The notes: generated from the letters alone by a model not told the origin. A stretch of DNA of 64,000 nucleotides from Helicovermis profundi (GCF_033097505.1 NZ_AP028654.1:2986001-3050000); one strand, 5' to 3'; positions 17,107 through 27,668 are shown, counted from the stretch's first letter. Program-made: numbers and translations.

Positions 17107-18552
17107 TTAAAAATAATTTTTTCTTTTAAAATCAACAATAAAACATAATAAAAAAATACTATTTAATAAAATTGTTAACATACCGCTAAAAAAACTATTA
17201 ATCAAACTAACAATAAGTGAAAATAGAATAAAATATAGTAATGATACAATGTATATTTTTATAGATACAACATTATTTTCAACAAGTTGTTTGGCAGCAT
17301 ACCAATTTAATATAAATAATATTGTATACGAAATTAATGTCGTAACTGCAGCCACTCTGTAATCAAAAACTCGCAATAAATAATAATTTAAAATAATATT
17401 AATAATACTAGCTATAATAGAATTTCTTGCAATTAATATGGTTTTTTTATAAAAATATGAATAATTTGAATATATTATATACCCAAATACAACAGTGTAG
17501 CTAATAACAATTATAGGAAATATAGTTATCGCGTCTAAGTATCTATAATCTATAACATAATTCAATAAATAACTCCCATATGTTATTAAAATAGCAGCAC
17601 TAATAAAAATAAATCCAATAATTCGTTTAAGCTTATTTTCTAAATACTCTTTATTCTCAACGTGTTTGTAAAATATAGGTAGCCACGCTTTGTTTACAGC
17701 TATTATTATTACGTTCATAATCATACCTAAATTATAGGCTAATGAATATACACCAGTTTCAGATGTTCCAACAATCGAATTAATCATAAATCTATCTATT
17801 TGGCCAAGCACAACATTTGATATTGTATGCAAAATTAAAGGTGCTCCAAATAAAATAGCATACTTCAAGTGTTCAATTTGAGGTCTCCATTTAGTAACTT
17901 TAATTAGTCTGTAAATTATATATATGAAAAATATACTACTAGTAAACAAATCTGAATACGATTTACTCATATATCTATAATTATCAATATTAAACAATAT
18001 AATAATAATACTCACATTTAACATTACATTGTAAATAACAGTAAACTTTGCGTAAATTTTACCGTTTTGATTTGCTTGAAGAAATGCCCTATAGAATTCG
18101 TAAAAGACTTTAAAAAAAGCCACTACTGCAGTAATTCGAAGTAAATCCTGTGGAATATTTAATATATTACATATACTATCTGAAAACAAAAAAATTATTA
18201 CTGTTAAAAAAAAACTATTAAGCGTAATGAATAAAGTGTTTGTTAGTAAAAATTCTAGATAATCATTTTGATTTTCATAAAATCTTCTTATTATAGAACT
18301 TGGAATATTAAGACTATAAAGTACTAACAAAATAGGGATAACCGAATATGCTATTGATATATATCCATAATCACTAGGCGAAATGATTCTTGAAATCAAT
18401 ATAATCACCAAAAAATTAACAGTTTTAGAGATAATTTCGCCACCGATATAATAAAAGTATTGACTTGTTAATAGTTTATGAAAATAATTAATGACATCAG
18501 GAGTTTTTTTAAATTGATTTCGTAAGTTTATCAATAGCCACTTTAGCATCAT
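17107..18552 (-). CDS. Lipid-linked oligosaccharide flippase (Wzx-like)
   Basis: About 480 residues with roughly twelve to fourteen hydrophobic helices of the polysaccharide_synt/MATE-like fold. An early segment has ISRIISPSDYGYISIAYS, the usual Wzx motif after helix 1, and SIIRRFYEN follows. It would flip undecaprenyl-linked repeat units for Wzy. Its 5' end overlaps the acetyltransferase gene by about 45 nt. I prefer the ATG at 18552 because GGGAGA lies 9 nt upstream; the ATG at 18561 is only 1-2 nt from that site. Confidence 0.85.
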   Translation of the reverse strand: MMLKWLLINLRNQFKKTPDVINYFHKLLTSQYFYYIGGEIISKTVNFLVIILISRIISPSDYGYISIAYSVIPILLVLYSLNIPSSIIRRFYENQNDYLEFLLTNTLFITLNSFFLTVIIFLFSDSICNILNIPQDLLRITAVVAFFKVFYEFYRAFLQANQNGKIYAKFTVIYNVMLNVSIIIILFNIDNYRYMSKSYSDLFTSSIFFIYIIYRLIKVTKWRPQIEHLKYAILFGAPLILHTISNVVLGQIDRFMINSIVGTSETGVYSLAYNLGMIMNVIIIAVNKAWLPIFYKHVENKEYLENKLKRIIGFIFISAAILITYGSYLLNYVIDYRYLDAITIFPIIVISYTVVFGYIIYSNYSYFYKKTILIARNSIIASIINIILNYYLLRVFDYRVAAVTTLISYTILFILNWYAAKQLVENNVVSIKIYIVSLLYFILFSLIVSLINSFFSGMLTILLNSIFLLCFIVDFKRKNYF

Positions 18553-19039
18553 CAACGTCATTCTCCCACCATTTTGAGTTTTCTATCTTTTGTATTACAT
18601 CATCACTAAATCTCATTCGTAATATTCTTCCTGGCACCCCAACTACAATTGCAAATGGTGGTACGTCTTTTGTAACAACTGCACCAGCTCCAATCACTGC
18701 TCCTCTTCCGATTGTAACTCCTCTTAATATAACTACGTTTACGCCAATCCATACATCATCACTTATAATTATTGGTTCTTTTACTAAAGATGCATTTTCA
18801 TAAAATAAAGTATTGGTAGAGATATTAACTAAACTATGTTCTCCCATACCAATAAAAACGTTATTCGCAATTGAAACATAACGACCTATTTGAGCTTGCG
18901 TAATCATGCATCTATATCCTATATATGTGTATTTCCCAATAGTTGTATTTTTATCAACATAACTATTAAATTTTATATTTATTTGTTCTTTTCTATACAA
19001 ATAATACCTAACTAACATTTTAATTATTTTCAATAACAT
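18509..19039 (-). CDS. Hexapeptide-repeat O-acetyltransferase
   Basis: 176 residues with a left-handed beta-helix. Repeats run IGKYTYIGYRCMI, IGRYVSIANNVFIG, and VWIGVNVVILRGVTIGRGA. The closing signature VVTKDVPPFAIVVGVPGRIL is that of WcaF/CatB-type sugar or xenobiotic acetyltransferases. GEHSLVN near residue 66 may hold the active histidine. It probably O-acetylates a sugar residue of the repeat unit. AGGAG precedes the ATG. Confidence 0.85.
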   Translation of the reverse strand: MLLKIIKMLVRYYLYRKEQINIKFNSYVDKNTTIGKYTYIGYRCMITQAQIGRYVSIANNVFIGMGEHSLVNISTNTLFYENASLVKEPIIISDDVWIGVNVVILRGVTIGRGAVIGAGAVVTKDVPPFAIVVGVPGRILRMRFSDDVIQKIENSKWWENDVDDAKVAIDKLTKSI

Positions 19040-19143
19040 ATTACTACTCTCCTAATTTATACAGAGTACAACTAATAAAATAATTTAAAGTTTTACATAT
19101 AAAAATAAATATTTTTATTGTAATTTATATGAATATCCTAACT

Positions 19144-20523
19144 TTACTTTCTACCATAATCATCACTAATTCTTATAATATCATCTTCTTCCAAATAATC
19201 TCCCATCTGAACTTCAATTATTTCTAAAGTCAATCTTCCAGGATTCTCAAGTCGATGTTTTTGTCCAGGTTTAATAAAGACACTTTCACCAGGAGATAAT
19301 AATTTTACCACATCTTCAATTGTAATTTTTGCCATTCCATTAACAACAATCCAATGCTCGCTTCTATGATTGTGCATCTGGTAGCTTAACTTCTTACCTT
19401 GATTTACCTTAATTCTCTTAATCTTAAATGAATTTTTTTCTTCCTCAAGGATTTTGTAATTACCCCAAGGCCTATAATCTTGCACATGATATTCAATCCT
19501 ATTATCATTTCTTAATTTAAGTTTATTAACAACTTCTTTAACTTTCTGCGATTGGTCTTTTTTACAAACAAGCAATGCATCTCTATTATCTACTATAATT
19601 AAGTCACTAACTCCAACCATTGATACAAGTTTTCCTTTTTCTGAATATATGTAATTATTTTTAGAATCAATTACAATATTATCGCTAGTAACAATATTAT
19701 AATCTTCGTCTTTACTAAACGCATCAAATATTGCATCAAAACTTCCCAAATCATTCCACCCTATATCAACAGGAACTACAACAATTTTGTTGCTTTTTTC
19801 CATAATTCCATAATCAATTGAAATATTCTTTTTTATTCTACTAAAAGATTCTTTAATATTTTTACTATTCATGAATGCATTATGTATTTCTGGAGAATAT
19901 GTTTTAACTTCACTTAGAAATAACTCCGTATTAAACATAAATATTCCAGCATTCCAAAAATAGCCTTTTGCTACATATGAATTCGCTATTTCATAATTTG
20001 GTTTTTCTTTAAATTCCTTAACTTGATAACCATTTAACTTTTCAATACCTGGTGCAATATATCCATATCCCGTATTTGGTCCATCTGGTTTAATACCAAA
20101 AGTTATAATCGATTCCTTCGTTAATTCTTTTGAATGCTTAATAATTTCAACAAATTCTTTTTCTTTTTGAATCAAATGATCCGAAGGAAAAACTACAACA
20201 TTAACATTTCCTCTTTTTGTTATTTCATGTACACCCGCATAAATTGCAGGTAAAGTATTCTTTGATTCAGGTTCTATAATAATATTAGATTCATTATATT
20301 CATAACCAAGTTCTTCGATTGCTCCCATAACCAAAAATTTATATTTCTCATTTGTTACAACATAAATATCATCTAATATAGATAATAATAAACTCCTATT
20401 AAACGTCTCTTGAAATAAAGAAAGTTTACCTTCTTGTAGCTTTATAAATTGTTTTGGATATCTTTCTCTGCTTAATGGCCAAAGTCTTGTTCCACTTCCA
20501 CCTGCTAGTATAATTATTTTCAT
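19144..20523 (-). CDS. manC: Bifunctional mannose-1-phosphate guanylyltransferase / mannose-6-phosphate isomerase
   Basis: 459 residues, full length for type II enzymes. The guanylyltransferase signature AGGSGTRLWPLSRERYPKQ is at 7-25, with FPSDH and a GYGYI block after it. A C-terminal cupin (about 350-459) has QMHNHRSEHWIVV and FIKPGQKHRLENPG, which bind the metal of the isomerase. It makes GDP-mannose, the precursor for the Gmd, ColD and ColC genes just upstream. Phosphomannomutase is not in the window and must come from elsewhere. GGAGGG precedes the ATG. Confidence 0.93.
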   Translation of the reverse strand: MKIIILAGGSGTRLWPLSRERYPKQFIKLQEGKLSLFQETFNRSLLLSILDDIYVVTNEKYKFLVMGAIEELGYEYNESNIIIEPESKNTLPAIYAGVHEITKRGNVNVVVFPSDHLIQKEKEFVEIIKHSKELTKESIITFGIKPDGPNTGYGYIAPGIEKLNGYQVKEFKEKPNYEIANSYVAKGYFWNAGIFMFNTELFLSEVKTYSPEIHNAFMNSKNIKESFSRIKKNISIDYGIMEKSNKIVVVPVDIGWNDLGSFDAIFDAFSKDEDYNIVTSDNIVIDSKNNYIYSEKGKLVSMVGVSDLIIVDNRDALLVCKKDQSQKVKEVVNKLKLRNDNRIEYHVQDYRPWGNYKILEEEKNSFKIKRIKVNQGKKLSYQMHNHRSEHWIVVNGMAKITIEDVVKLLSPGESVFIKPGQKHRLENPGRLTLEIIEVQMGDYLEEDDIIRISDDYGRK

Positions 20524-20558
20524 TAAAATCCCTCCAATTAATCAAAATCATTTTTTAA

Positions 20559-21488
20559 TTAAATTTTATGCTCAAGAAACCACTCATATGTTTTTTTTAT
20601 TCCATCTTTTAATTCTGTTTTGTAAACCCATCCAGCTTCTTTAAGCTTTGAAACATCCATTAATTTTTGAGGCATACCATCAGGTTTTGTAATATCAAAT
20701 TTCACGTTACCTTTAAATCCAACTATTTCTTTAATTATTCCTGCTAACTCTTTTATACTAACATCCTTGCCTGTTCCAACATTAAAAAAAGCGTTGCCAG
20801 AATATGATTCAAATAAATATACACAAGCAGCTGCTAAATCTTCGTTAAACATCAATTCTCTTCTTGCATTTCCCGATCCCCATACTTCTACAAATTTTAA
20901 ATTTTCTAATTTAGCCACATGAAATTTTCTGATTAATCCCGCAACCACATGTGATTTTTCAGGATCAAAATTATCTCCGATACCATAAACATTACACGGC
21001 ATTACACTTATAAAATTTGTTCCATATTGCTTATTGTACATTTCACACATTTTTAATCCCGCTATTTTAGCAATTGCATAACCTTCATTAGTAGGCTCCA
21101 CCTTTCCATCCATAAGATATTCTTCTTTCATCGGCTGAGGTGATAATCTTGGATAAATACAAGAGGAAGCTAAAAACAATAATTTCTTAACCTTATATTT
21201 ATATGAACTATTTATCACATTACTTTGAATTACTATGTTATCATACAAAAATTCAGCTGGTGCTTTTATATTTGCCATAATACCACCTACTTTTGCTGCT
21301 GCTAAAACAACATAATCAGGACGTTCCAACTCAAAATACTTCTCTACATCTAATTGATTTTTTAAATCAAGTTCTTTTGATCCTAATCCTACAATATTAG
21401 TATAACCACATTTTTTGAATTCTCTCTCTATTGAAGAGCCAACAAGACCATTACGTCCAGCTATAAATATTTTTGAATTCTTATCCAT
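20559..21488 (-). CDS. GDP-L-colitose synthase or GDP-L-fucose synthase (ColC/Fcl family)
   Basis: 309 residues of the epimerase/reductase SDR family. GRNGLVGS (11-18) binds NADPH, SSCIYP (108-113) holds the catalytic Ser and Cys, and Tyr137-x-x-x-Lys141 is in GYAIAK. HVVAGLIRKFH follows. Fcl and ColC share these residues: both epimerise and reduce a 4-keto GDP-sugar. Because the gene overlaps the ColD-like dehydratase gene by TAATG, GDP-L-colitose is the more economical product. GDP-L-fucose remains possible if the Gmd product reaches it directly. Confidence 0.85.
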   Translation of the reverse strand: MDKNSKIFIAGRNGLVGSSIEREFKKCGYTNIVGLGSKELDLKNQLDVEKYFELERPDYVVLAAAKVGGIMANIKAPAEFLYDNIVIQSNVINSSYKYKVKKLLFLASSCIYPRLSPQPMKEEYLMDGKVEPTNEGYAIAKIAGLKMCEMYNKQYGTNFISVMPCNVYGIGDNFDPEKSHVVAGLIRKFHVAKLENLKFVEVWGSGNARRELMFNEDLAAACVYLFESYSGNAFFNVGTGKDVSIKELAGIIKEIVGFKGNVKFDITKPDGMPQKLMDVSKLKEAGWVYKTELKDGIKKTYEWFLEHKI

Positions 21489-22654
21489 TAGTTTAACACC
21501 TTCATTAATATTTCTATAAGCAAGTTCACTTGCTTTCTATTTTCTTTACTATGGTTTCCAACAAAAAAACCATTTTCATGTATTTTATCTGCATTTTTTA
21601 AATCGTTTGAAATCGAATATTCCATATATTTAATCGCACTACTTTTTGTAAAATTTCCTGCTACAATAGGTCTAACTTCAATATTATTTTTCTTTAATTC
21701 TGTTACAATTTTATTACGTTTTCCTACGTTATTATCACAAAGAACCATTGCAAAACCAAACCAGGAAGACTGACCCACTTCCTCTTGAAATTTAATACCT
21801 TTTATTTTTTTTATACACTTTAAAAAATATTCAGCATTCTTTCTTCGCTGTACAATAATCTCATCAAGCTTTTTCAGCTGTTCTTTACCAATTGCAGCTT
21901 CCATTTCAATTGGTCTAAGATTGTATCCAGGAACAATAAAATTAAAACTCTCATAAAAATCGTCTTCGTCTTTAGTATATATTTTACTATCTAAAGGCAA
22001 ATTTCGTGTCCATCCATGCGCTCTAATAGCCAATAAATAATGATATAATTCCTCATCATCAGTTACAGTTACGCCACCTTCCATAGTACACAAATGATGC
22101 GAATAGAAAGTTGAATACGTTCCCAAAAGGCCAAATGTACCTAAGTGTTTATTTTTATATCGGCCACCTAACGCTTCGCAATTGTCCTCTATAAGAATCA
22201 AATTATGTCTCTTACAAATTTCTAATATTCTTTCATAATTATTTGGATTTCCTAATAAATTTACAGAAAAAATAGCTTTCGTTTTATCAGTTATTGCATT
22301 TTCTAAGTTTGATATATCAATATTCAATGTATTTATATCAATATCCACAAATCTTATTTTAAAATTATATTGTCCAAGTGGAAAGTATGTTGTACTCCAT
22401 GAAACAGCTGGAACAATCACTTCATCTCCTGCTGATAATCTTTTTGAATATACCAACGCTGCTATAGCTAATAAATTTGCTGAAGAACCCGAATTTGACA
22501 TTACAGCGTACCTACTTCCAACCTTTTCTGCAAATTTTTCTTCATATTCTTTTACTTCTTTTCCCATTGTAAATCTATTTGACTTAACTACTCTATTTAT
22601 TGCTTCGATTTCCTTATTTGACCATGTATCATCTGATAATCTATATTCTAACAT
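21488..22654 (-). CDS. colD: ColD-like GDP-4-keto-6-deoxymannose 3-dehydratase
   Basis: 388 residues of the DegT/aminotransferase fold. The place of the PLP lysine is taken by histidine: TFYSHHLCTMEGG aligns His187 with Lys205 of LegC (SFNGNKIMTTGGG). His in this position is the mark of the deoxygenating ColD class, where PLP/PMP and His remove the C3 hydroxyl. VIVPAVSWSTT, LIEDNCEALGG and GYNLRPIEMEAAIG are intact. A strong AGGAGG lies before the ATG. Gmd is directly upstream and the Fcl/ColC reductase directly downstream, which is the colitose gene order. The function is well supported but not proven by sequence alone. Confidence 0.85.
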   Translation of the reverse strand: MLEYRLSDDTWSNKEIEAINRVVKSNRFTMGKEVKEYEEKFAEKVGSRYAVMSNSGSSANLLAIAALVYSKRLSAGDEVIVPAVSWSTTYFPLGQYNFKIRFVDIDINTLNIDISNLENAITDKTKAIFSVNLLGNPNNYERILEICKRHNLILIEDNCEALGGRYKNKHLGTFGLLGTYSTFYSHHLCTMEGGVTVTDDEELYHYLLAIRAHGWTRNLPLDSKIYTKDEDDFYESFNFIVPGYNLRPIEMEAAIGKEQLKKLDEIIVQRRKNAEYFLKCIKKIKGIKFQEEVGQSSWFGFAMVLCDNNVGKRNKIVTELKKNNIEVRPIVAGNFTKSSAIKYMEYSISNDLKNADKIHENGFFVGNHSKENRKQVNLLIEILMKVLN

Positions 22655-22691
22655 TTTAAACCTCCTCGATTAAATTATTTTAAAGCGTTGC

Positions 22692-23771
22692 TTAATCAAA
22701 ATCTCTTCTAATTTTAGTTTCACGCTCAACAAATTTCATATCACTTTCAACCATTAATTTGACCAATTGTTCGAAATTTGTTTGGGTTGGATTCCATCCA
22801 AGTTTATTTTTAGCTTTTTCAGGATTACCTAACAACTGTTCTACTTCGGTTGGTCTAAAATATTTTGGATCAACTTCAACTAAAACCTTTTTAGTTGAAA
22901 TATTTATGCCTTTTTCATTAACTCCTATTCCCTTCCATTCTAGTTCAATTCCAGCTTTTCTAAAGGCAAGCGTAGTAAATTCTCTAACTGTATGCATTTC
23001 ACCAGTTGCTATTACAAAATCTTCTGGTTTGTCAGCTTGAAGCATTAACCACATGCATTCTACATAATCTTTTGCATATCCCCAATCCCTTTTTGAATCC
23101 ATATTTCCAAGATATAATTTTTCTTGAGTTCCTTTTTTAATACGCGCTACGGCCAAAGTTATTTTTCTGGTAACGAAAGTTTCACCACGTCTTTCCGATT
23201 CATGATTAAATAAAATGCCATTTACAGCAAACATATTATATGCTTCTCTATAATTTTTAGTAATCCAAAATCCATATAATTTAGCCACTCCATAAGGACT
23301 TCTTGGATAAAAAGGTGTTGTTTCGCTTTGTGGCACTTCTTGTACTTTTCCATAAAGTTCGGAAGTAGACGCTTGATAAATACGAGTTTTTTCTTCATAA
23401 CCTAAAAATCTTACTGCCTCTAATAATCTTAAAGTTCCAATTCCATCAGTATCAGCCGTATACTCAGGTACTTCAAATGAGACTTTAACATGTGACATTG
23501 CTGCCAAATTGTAAATCTCATCCGGTTTTATTTCCCTTATCAATCTAATCAAATTTGTTGAATCTGTCATATCCCCATAATGCAATTGGACTTTTCTATT
23601 AATATGCATATCTTTCAATAATTCATCTATATATAAATGTTCTATTCTTCCTGTGTTAAAAGATGAACTTCTTCGAATAATACCATGTACTTCATATTCT
23701 TTTTTCAATAAAAATTCTGCTAAAAACGACCCATCTTGACCTGTTATTCCTGTTATTAATGCTATTTTCAT
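22692..23771 (-). CDS. gmd: GDP-mannose 4,6-dehydratase
   Basis: 359 residues from the ATG at 23771, chosen because AAAGGAG lies eight bases before it; the upstream TTG is not needed. [15 protein letters not shown] binds [20 protein letters not shown] carries the catalytic Thr/Ser-Glu, and [13 protein letters not shown] holds the Tyr-x-x-x-Lys pair. [16 protein letters not shown] is the family's typical GDP/loop region. It produces GDP-4-keto-6-deoxy-D-mannose for the two genes after it. Confidence 0.95.
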   Translation of the reverse strand: MKIALITGITGQDGSFLAEFLLKKEYEVHGIIRRSSSFNTGRIEHLYIDELLKDMHINRKVQLHYGDMTDSTNLIRLIREIKPDEIYNLAAMSHVKVSFEVPEYTADTDGIGTLRLLEAVRFLGYEEKTRIYQASTSELYGKVQEVPQSETTPFYPRSPYGVAKLYGFWITKNYREAYNMFAVNGILFNHESERRGETFVTRKITLAVARIKKGTQEKLYLGNMDSKRDWGYAKDYVECMWLMLQADKPEDFVIATGEMHTVREFTTLAFRKAGIELEWKGIGVNEKGINISTKKVLVEVDPKYFRPTEVEQLLGNPEKAKNKLGWNPTQTNFEQLVKLMVESDMKFVERETKIRRDFD

Positions 23772-23942
23772 TATAAAAGCTCCTTTTTCAATCAAATCTT
23801 ATTTAACAACATTTTTGTTTATTTCATTAAGTAAAATTACACATTTCAATATTCCGTAATATTGTCACACTAACTAAGCCGATTTATTCATTTTATTATA
23901 ATTCATTTAGAACATCATTTTTAATATTATTATATATATACT

Positions 23943-24827
23943 TCACATTTTAATCCATGAATCTGGTATAATGTCTATTGGTTTTTCATCCGCAAACCAT
24001 TTTTTTGGTGCAATTACAATTTTATCAACATTATTTATTAACCAAGCACCCCACCAATAGAAAGTACTATTTACTATAATTGCATGCTTACAAGCCTGCA
24101 TTATAAACAATTCTTCAACGTCACTTGTTTGATATTCATCATCACGAAAAATAACATTACAATCAAATTTCATATTTTGCTTTACCCAGTCTATATCATT
24201 AGAAAATATATAAAAAATAGGGTTCTCTACATGCTTCTTCATAAATTCAATAGATTTATAATAATAATCAATATTCAAATTTCCAAAATGTTTCCTATTT
24301 CTTGAAGTTGATAAATAATCACCTCTTCTTATACCTATAAAAACCGCATTTTGGTTTTTTATTCCATCTATTATTACTTCAGTTCTCTCACTAAAATCTT
24401 TTTTTAATGTAAGTTCTTTTCTAATTATATGCTCGATTCCATTCATGTATCTCCAAGACTGCCAGTATCCATCTAAATAATCATATTTAAACATTTTTTT
24501 AACATTTCTGTATTCTCTATTCATTTCAAAATAATACTTTCTATTTAACATTTTTTCAAAGATTATGCGACTTTTATACACTAAACTCATTGGGTTACCA
24601 GTATGCTTAATGAAAAAAAAATTTGACAATTCATGTTCAGTAACAAGATTAAATTTAACATTCAATTTCAGTATCCTTGGGATACGTACACTATCATTCT
24701 TCACATTTGTATAATAGGAAAAATCCGCTTTTACATTATCACATTTATATTTTAATTGTAGCGCTCTTAAAAAAGAATACTGAAATAATTGATTTCCTAA
24801 TCCACCTTTAAATTTTACAATCTTCAC
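23943..24827 (-). CDS. GT11 family alpha-1,2-fucosyl/colitosyltransferase
   Basis: 294 residues from a GTG at 24827 with AGGAAG before it. The product then starts MKIVKFKGGLGNQLFQY, exactly the GT11 N-terminal signature. GIRRGDYL in the middle is the GT11/fucosyltransferase HxRRxDY-type motif, and STFYWWGAWL near the end is also conserved. GT11 enzymes use GDP-fucose or, in E. coli O55-type clusters, GDP-colitose. With the colitose cassette downstream it is probably the colitosyltransferase. The 171-bp gap after it (23772-23942) shows no gene. Confidence 0.85.
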   Translation of the reverse strand: MKIVKFKGGLGNQLFQYSFLRALQLKYKCDNVKADFSYYTNVKNDSVRIPRILKLNVKFNLVTEHELSNFFFIKHTGNPMSLVYKSRIIFEKMLNRKYYFEMNREYRNVKKMFKYDYLDGYWQSWRYMNGIEHIIRKELTLKKDFSERTEVIIDGIKNQNAVFIGIRRGDYLSTSRNRKHFGNLNIDYYYKSIEFMKKHVENPIFYIFSNDIDWVKQNMKFDCNVIFRDDEYQTSDVEELFIMQACKHAIIVNSTFYWWGAWLINNVDKIVIAPKKWFADEKPIDIIPDSWIKM

Positions 24828-24901
24828 GACATACTTCCTCACTTTTTATTATGTAACACAACATTTGTTGTTATACATATTTATTTTGAAATATAAATAT
24901 A

Positions 24902-26068
24902 TTAATCTCTACTAAACAAGTCCCTAGTATATACCTTATTTTCTACGTCTTTTATTTCATCAACTATTCTATTTGCAACAATAATGTCACTAATTTTTTT
25001 AAAATTTTCTAAGTTTCTAACTACTTTAGAATGATAAAATTCATCCGTCTTAAGCGCAGGTTCATACACAACAACCTCAATTCCTCTAGCTTTTATTCTT
25101 TTCATAACACCTTGAACTGCAGATTGTCTAAAATTATCTGAATTCATTTTCATTGTCAACCTGTATATCCCAACAATACTAGGATTTCTCTTTATAACCA
25201 TTTCGGCAATATGGTCTTTTCTCGTTCTATTTGCATCTACTATTGCAGACATTATATTTTGAGGTACATCTGAATAGTTAGCCAATAATTGCTTAGTATC
25301 CTTTGGCAAACAATAACCACCATATCCAAAAGATGGATTATTATAATTACTTCCTATTCTAGGATCTAAACTTACTCCATTTATTATTTGCCTAGTATCT
25401 AATCCTCTCAATTCAGCATAAGAATCCAACTCATTAAAAAATGCTACTCTCATTGCAAGATATGTATTTGAAAACAATTTAACAGCTTCAGCTTCAGTTG
25501 AATTTGTAAACAATACGTCAATATTTTCTTTAATTGCACCTTCAACTAGTAAATCTGCAAACTTCTTAGCTCTTTCAGACTTCTCTCCTATAAGAATTCT
25601 TGAAGGATATAAATTATCATATAGTGCTTTCCCTTCTCTTAAGAACTCAGGTGAAAAAATAATATTATCTGTTTCAAACATTGCTTTAATTTTTTCTACG
25701 TACCCAACTGGTACAGTTGATTTAATAATCATTACTGCATCCGGATTAATAGATAATACGTTAGCAATAACAGCTTCAACTGTTCTTGTATTAAAATAAT
25801 TTTTCTCTGCATCATAATTTGTTGGTGTAGATATAATAACATATTCAGCATCTTTAAATCCCAAATAGTTATCTGTGGTTGCTCTTAAGTTTAATTCTTT
25901 AGTTGCTAGGTATTCTTCTATCTCTTTATCAACGATAGGCGATTTTCTATCATTTATCATATCTACCTTTTCTTGGATAATGTCAAGAGCTATAACTTCA
26001 TTATGTTGTGCTAATAATACAGCATTTGATAATCCAACATAACCTGTTCCTGCTATTGTAATCTTCAT
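24902..26068 (-). CDS. ugd: UDP-glucose 6-dehydrogenase
   Basis: 388 residues from the ATG at 26068 (AAGGGG upstream). [12 protein letters not shown] binds NAD, STVPVG and FSPEFLREG are family blocks, and the catalytic cysteine sits in [14 protein letters not shown]. It oxidises UDP-glucose to UDP-glucuronate, or a related sugar such as UDP-GlcNAc or UDP-GalNAc, giving an acidic sugar for the polymer. The short 389-residue form matches the Gram-positive/E. coli type. It is co-directional with the glycosyltransferase genes on both sides. Confidence 0.92.
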   Translation of the reverse strand: MKITIAGTGYVGLSNAVLLAQHNEVIALDIIQEKVDMINDRKSPIVDKEIEEYLATKELNLRATTDNYLGFKDAEYVIISTPTNYDAEKNYFNTRTVEAVIANVLSINPDAVMIIKSTVPVGYVEKIKAMFETDNIIFSPEFLREGKALYDNLYPSRILIGEKSERAKKFADLLVEGAIKENIDVLFTNSTEAEAVKLFSNTYLAMRVAFFNELDSYAELRGLDTRQIINGVSLDPRIGSNYNNPSFGYGGYCLPKDTKQLLANYSDVPQNIMSAIVDANRTRKDHIAEMVIKRNPSIVGIYRLTMKMNSDNFRQSAVQGVMKRIKARGIEVVVYEPALKTDEFYHSKVVRNLENFKKISDIIVANRIVDEIKDVENKVYTRDLFSRD

Positions 26069-26130
26069 CAATTAATGACCCCTTTTATAACTTCTCTATT
26101 TTTTCCCAATTACAATTCTATCAAAAAACT

Positions 26131-26916
26131 TTAATTTTTATCATGTACTATATTTACATATTTTATTTTCTTTAAAATGCCAAACAATAAATTTCTTATA
26201 GTAAATATTAGAGATTTAAATTTATTCATATTTTCATTTTTTCTGAATAGCAAATAATGATACTTTATCAAGTTGTAATAAGAATGATTTGATATCGACC
26301 CCTTTCGTTTACGATACTTCGCCAAATTTTCATCCAATAAATAACAATTTGATTTTTTAATAACCTTTAGCCAAATTGCATAATCATTATTTTTTTTTAT
26401 ATCATTAATCTGTATAATGCCAATTGTATCAGCATTATACATTACTGTTAAGCACCCTGGCCAACAATAATTATACATTCCAACTTTTGTTATTTTTTTA
26501 GGACCAGATACTAATTTTCCTAAAGATTTTGAATTCTCATCTATCTCAGAATAATTTGTATAAGAAAAATGATAGCCATTATTTTTCATAAAAGTAATTT
26601 GTTTTTCCAGTTTGTCTGATTTCCACAAATCATCACTATCAAGAAACGCTATCCATTTTCCCTTAGCAAGTGCTAGTGCCTTATTCCTCGAAACAGCCGC
26701 TCCACTATTCTTAGAATTTACAAACAATTTGATACGTTCATCATTAAAATTTCTAATTATATCTTTAATTACAGTAGCTGAATCATCTGTAGAGCAATCA
26801 TCTATAACCAACATTTCCCAATTTGTGTAACTTTGAGAACGAACACTATCAATTGTACTTTTTATAAATTCAACTGTATTGTATGATGGTGTAATTATTG
26901 AAACTAATTCGCTCAT
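26131..26916 (-). CDS. Family 2 glycosyltransferase
   Basis: 261 residues, GT-A fold. SIITPSYNT (6-14), VIDDCSTD, NSGAAVSRN and the DxD-like FLDSDDLW are all present in order. The C-terminal half is rich in Lys and Tyr with KYRKRKGSISNH, as in WbbD/CpsI-like EPS transferases. It probably adds the second or a later sugar to the lipid-linked unit at the cytoplasmic face. GAGGTGAAAGA precedes the ATG. Donor and acceptor cannot be told from sequence. Confidence 0.88.
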   Translation of the reverse strand: MSELVSIITPSYNTVEFIKSTIDSVRSQSYTNWEMLVIDDCSTDDSATVIKDIIRNFNDERIKLFVNSKNSGAAVSRNKALALAKGKWIAFLDSDDLWKSDKLEKQITFMKNNGYHFSYTNYSEIDENSKSLGKLVSGPKKITKVGMYNYCWPGCLTVMYNADTIGIIQINDIKKNNDYAIWLKVIKKSNCYLLDENLAKYRKRKGSISNHSYYNLIKYHYLLFRKNENMNKFKSLIFTIRNLLFGILKKIKYVNIVHDKN

Positions 26917-26951
26917 TCTTTCACCTCTATCTCTAATTGATATACTATATT

Positions 26952-27668
26952 TTACAAACTAATCTGTTTGCTTTCTTCAATAGCACTCCAATACTCATCA
27001 TCATTTATTTTCTTTTCTCTCAATAAATAATCACCAAAATCTTCTGATGTATCCATTCCTTCTGTTGATATATTCTCTTTCATAAAAACCTTAACCGCCG
27101 TCATAAATATAATCTTCCAATCTCTGATAAATGAAATATCATCAATATATTCTAAATCAAGCGAAAGTTTCTCTTCCCAAGTAACATTGTTTCTACCATT
27201 TACTTGAGCCCATCCTGTAAGTCCAGGGTAAACAAAATGCCTCTGTCTTTGTTCTTCTGACATAAAAACCATATCTTTTACTAACTGCGGCCTAGGACCT
27301 ACTATACTCATATCTCCTTTAAGAATATTGAACAACTCAGGAAGTTCATCTAAAGAAGTAGATCTCAATATTTTCCCAAATTTTGTTAATCTAACACCGT
27401 CTGGTAATAACTTGCTATCCTCATCTTTCTCATCAGTCATTGTCCTAAACTTGTACATGGCAAATATCTTCTCATTAAGCCCAGGCCTTTTCTGCTTAAA
27501 CAGTACCGGACTACCAAGCTTAACTCTTACTAATAAACAAACGATTATAAATACAGGACTTAAAGCAACAATTGCAATCAAAGACAAAATGAAGTCCATT
27601 GGTCTTTTCAGAAACCTTCTGTATATACAATTATTAGTTTTTACCTTACTCTCATTCATATCATCCAC
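26952..27668 (-). CDS. Initiating phosphoglycosyl transferase (PglC/WbaP catalytic domain type)
   Basis: 238 residues. One N-terminal re-entrant membrane helix (about 22-48) follows KRPMDF. Then come QKRPGLNEKIFAMYKFRTM, the Asp-Glu pair in STSLDELPELFNILKG, and VGPRPQL and PGLTGWAQVNGRN, which complete the PF02397 signature. Enzymes of this size transfer a sugar-1-phosphate to undecaprenyl phosphate. The PglE-like aminotransferase ends one base before this gene, so the first sugar may be a 4-amino or 4-acetamido-6-deoxy sugar such as N,N'-diacetylbacillosamine. Start is a GTG at 27668 or an ATG at 27659. Confidence 0.88.
   Translation of the reverse strand: MDDMNESKVKTNNCIYRRFLKRPMDFILSLIAIVALSPVFIIVCLLVRVKLGSPVLFKQKRPGLNEKIFAMYKFRTMTDEKDEDSKLLPDGVRLTKFGKILRSTSLDELPELFNILKGDMSIVGPRPQLVKDMVFMSEEQRQRHFVYPGLTGWAQVNGRNNVTWEEKLSLDLEYIDDISFIRDWKIIFMTAVKVFMKENISTEGMDTSEDFGDYLLREKKINDDEYWSAIEESKQISL

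Noticed and set aside
21488-22654. Perosamine synthase (GDP-4-keto-6-deoxymannose aminotransferase)
   Set aside because: The gene beside Gmd would fit, but the PLP lysine is replaced by histidine (YSHHLCTMEGG), which fits the ColD class and not a transaminase.
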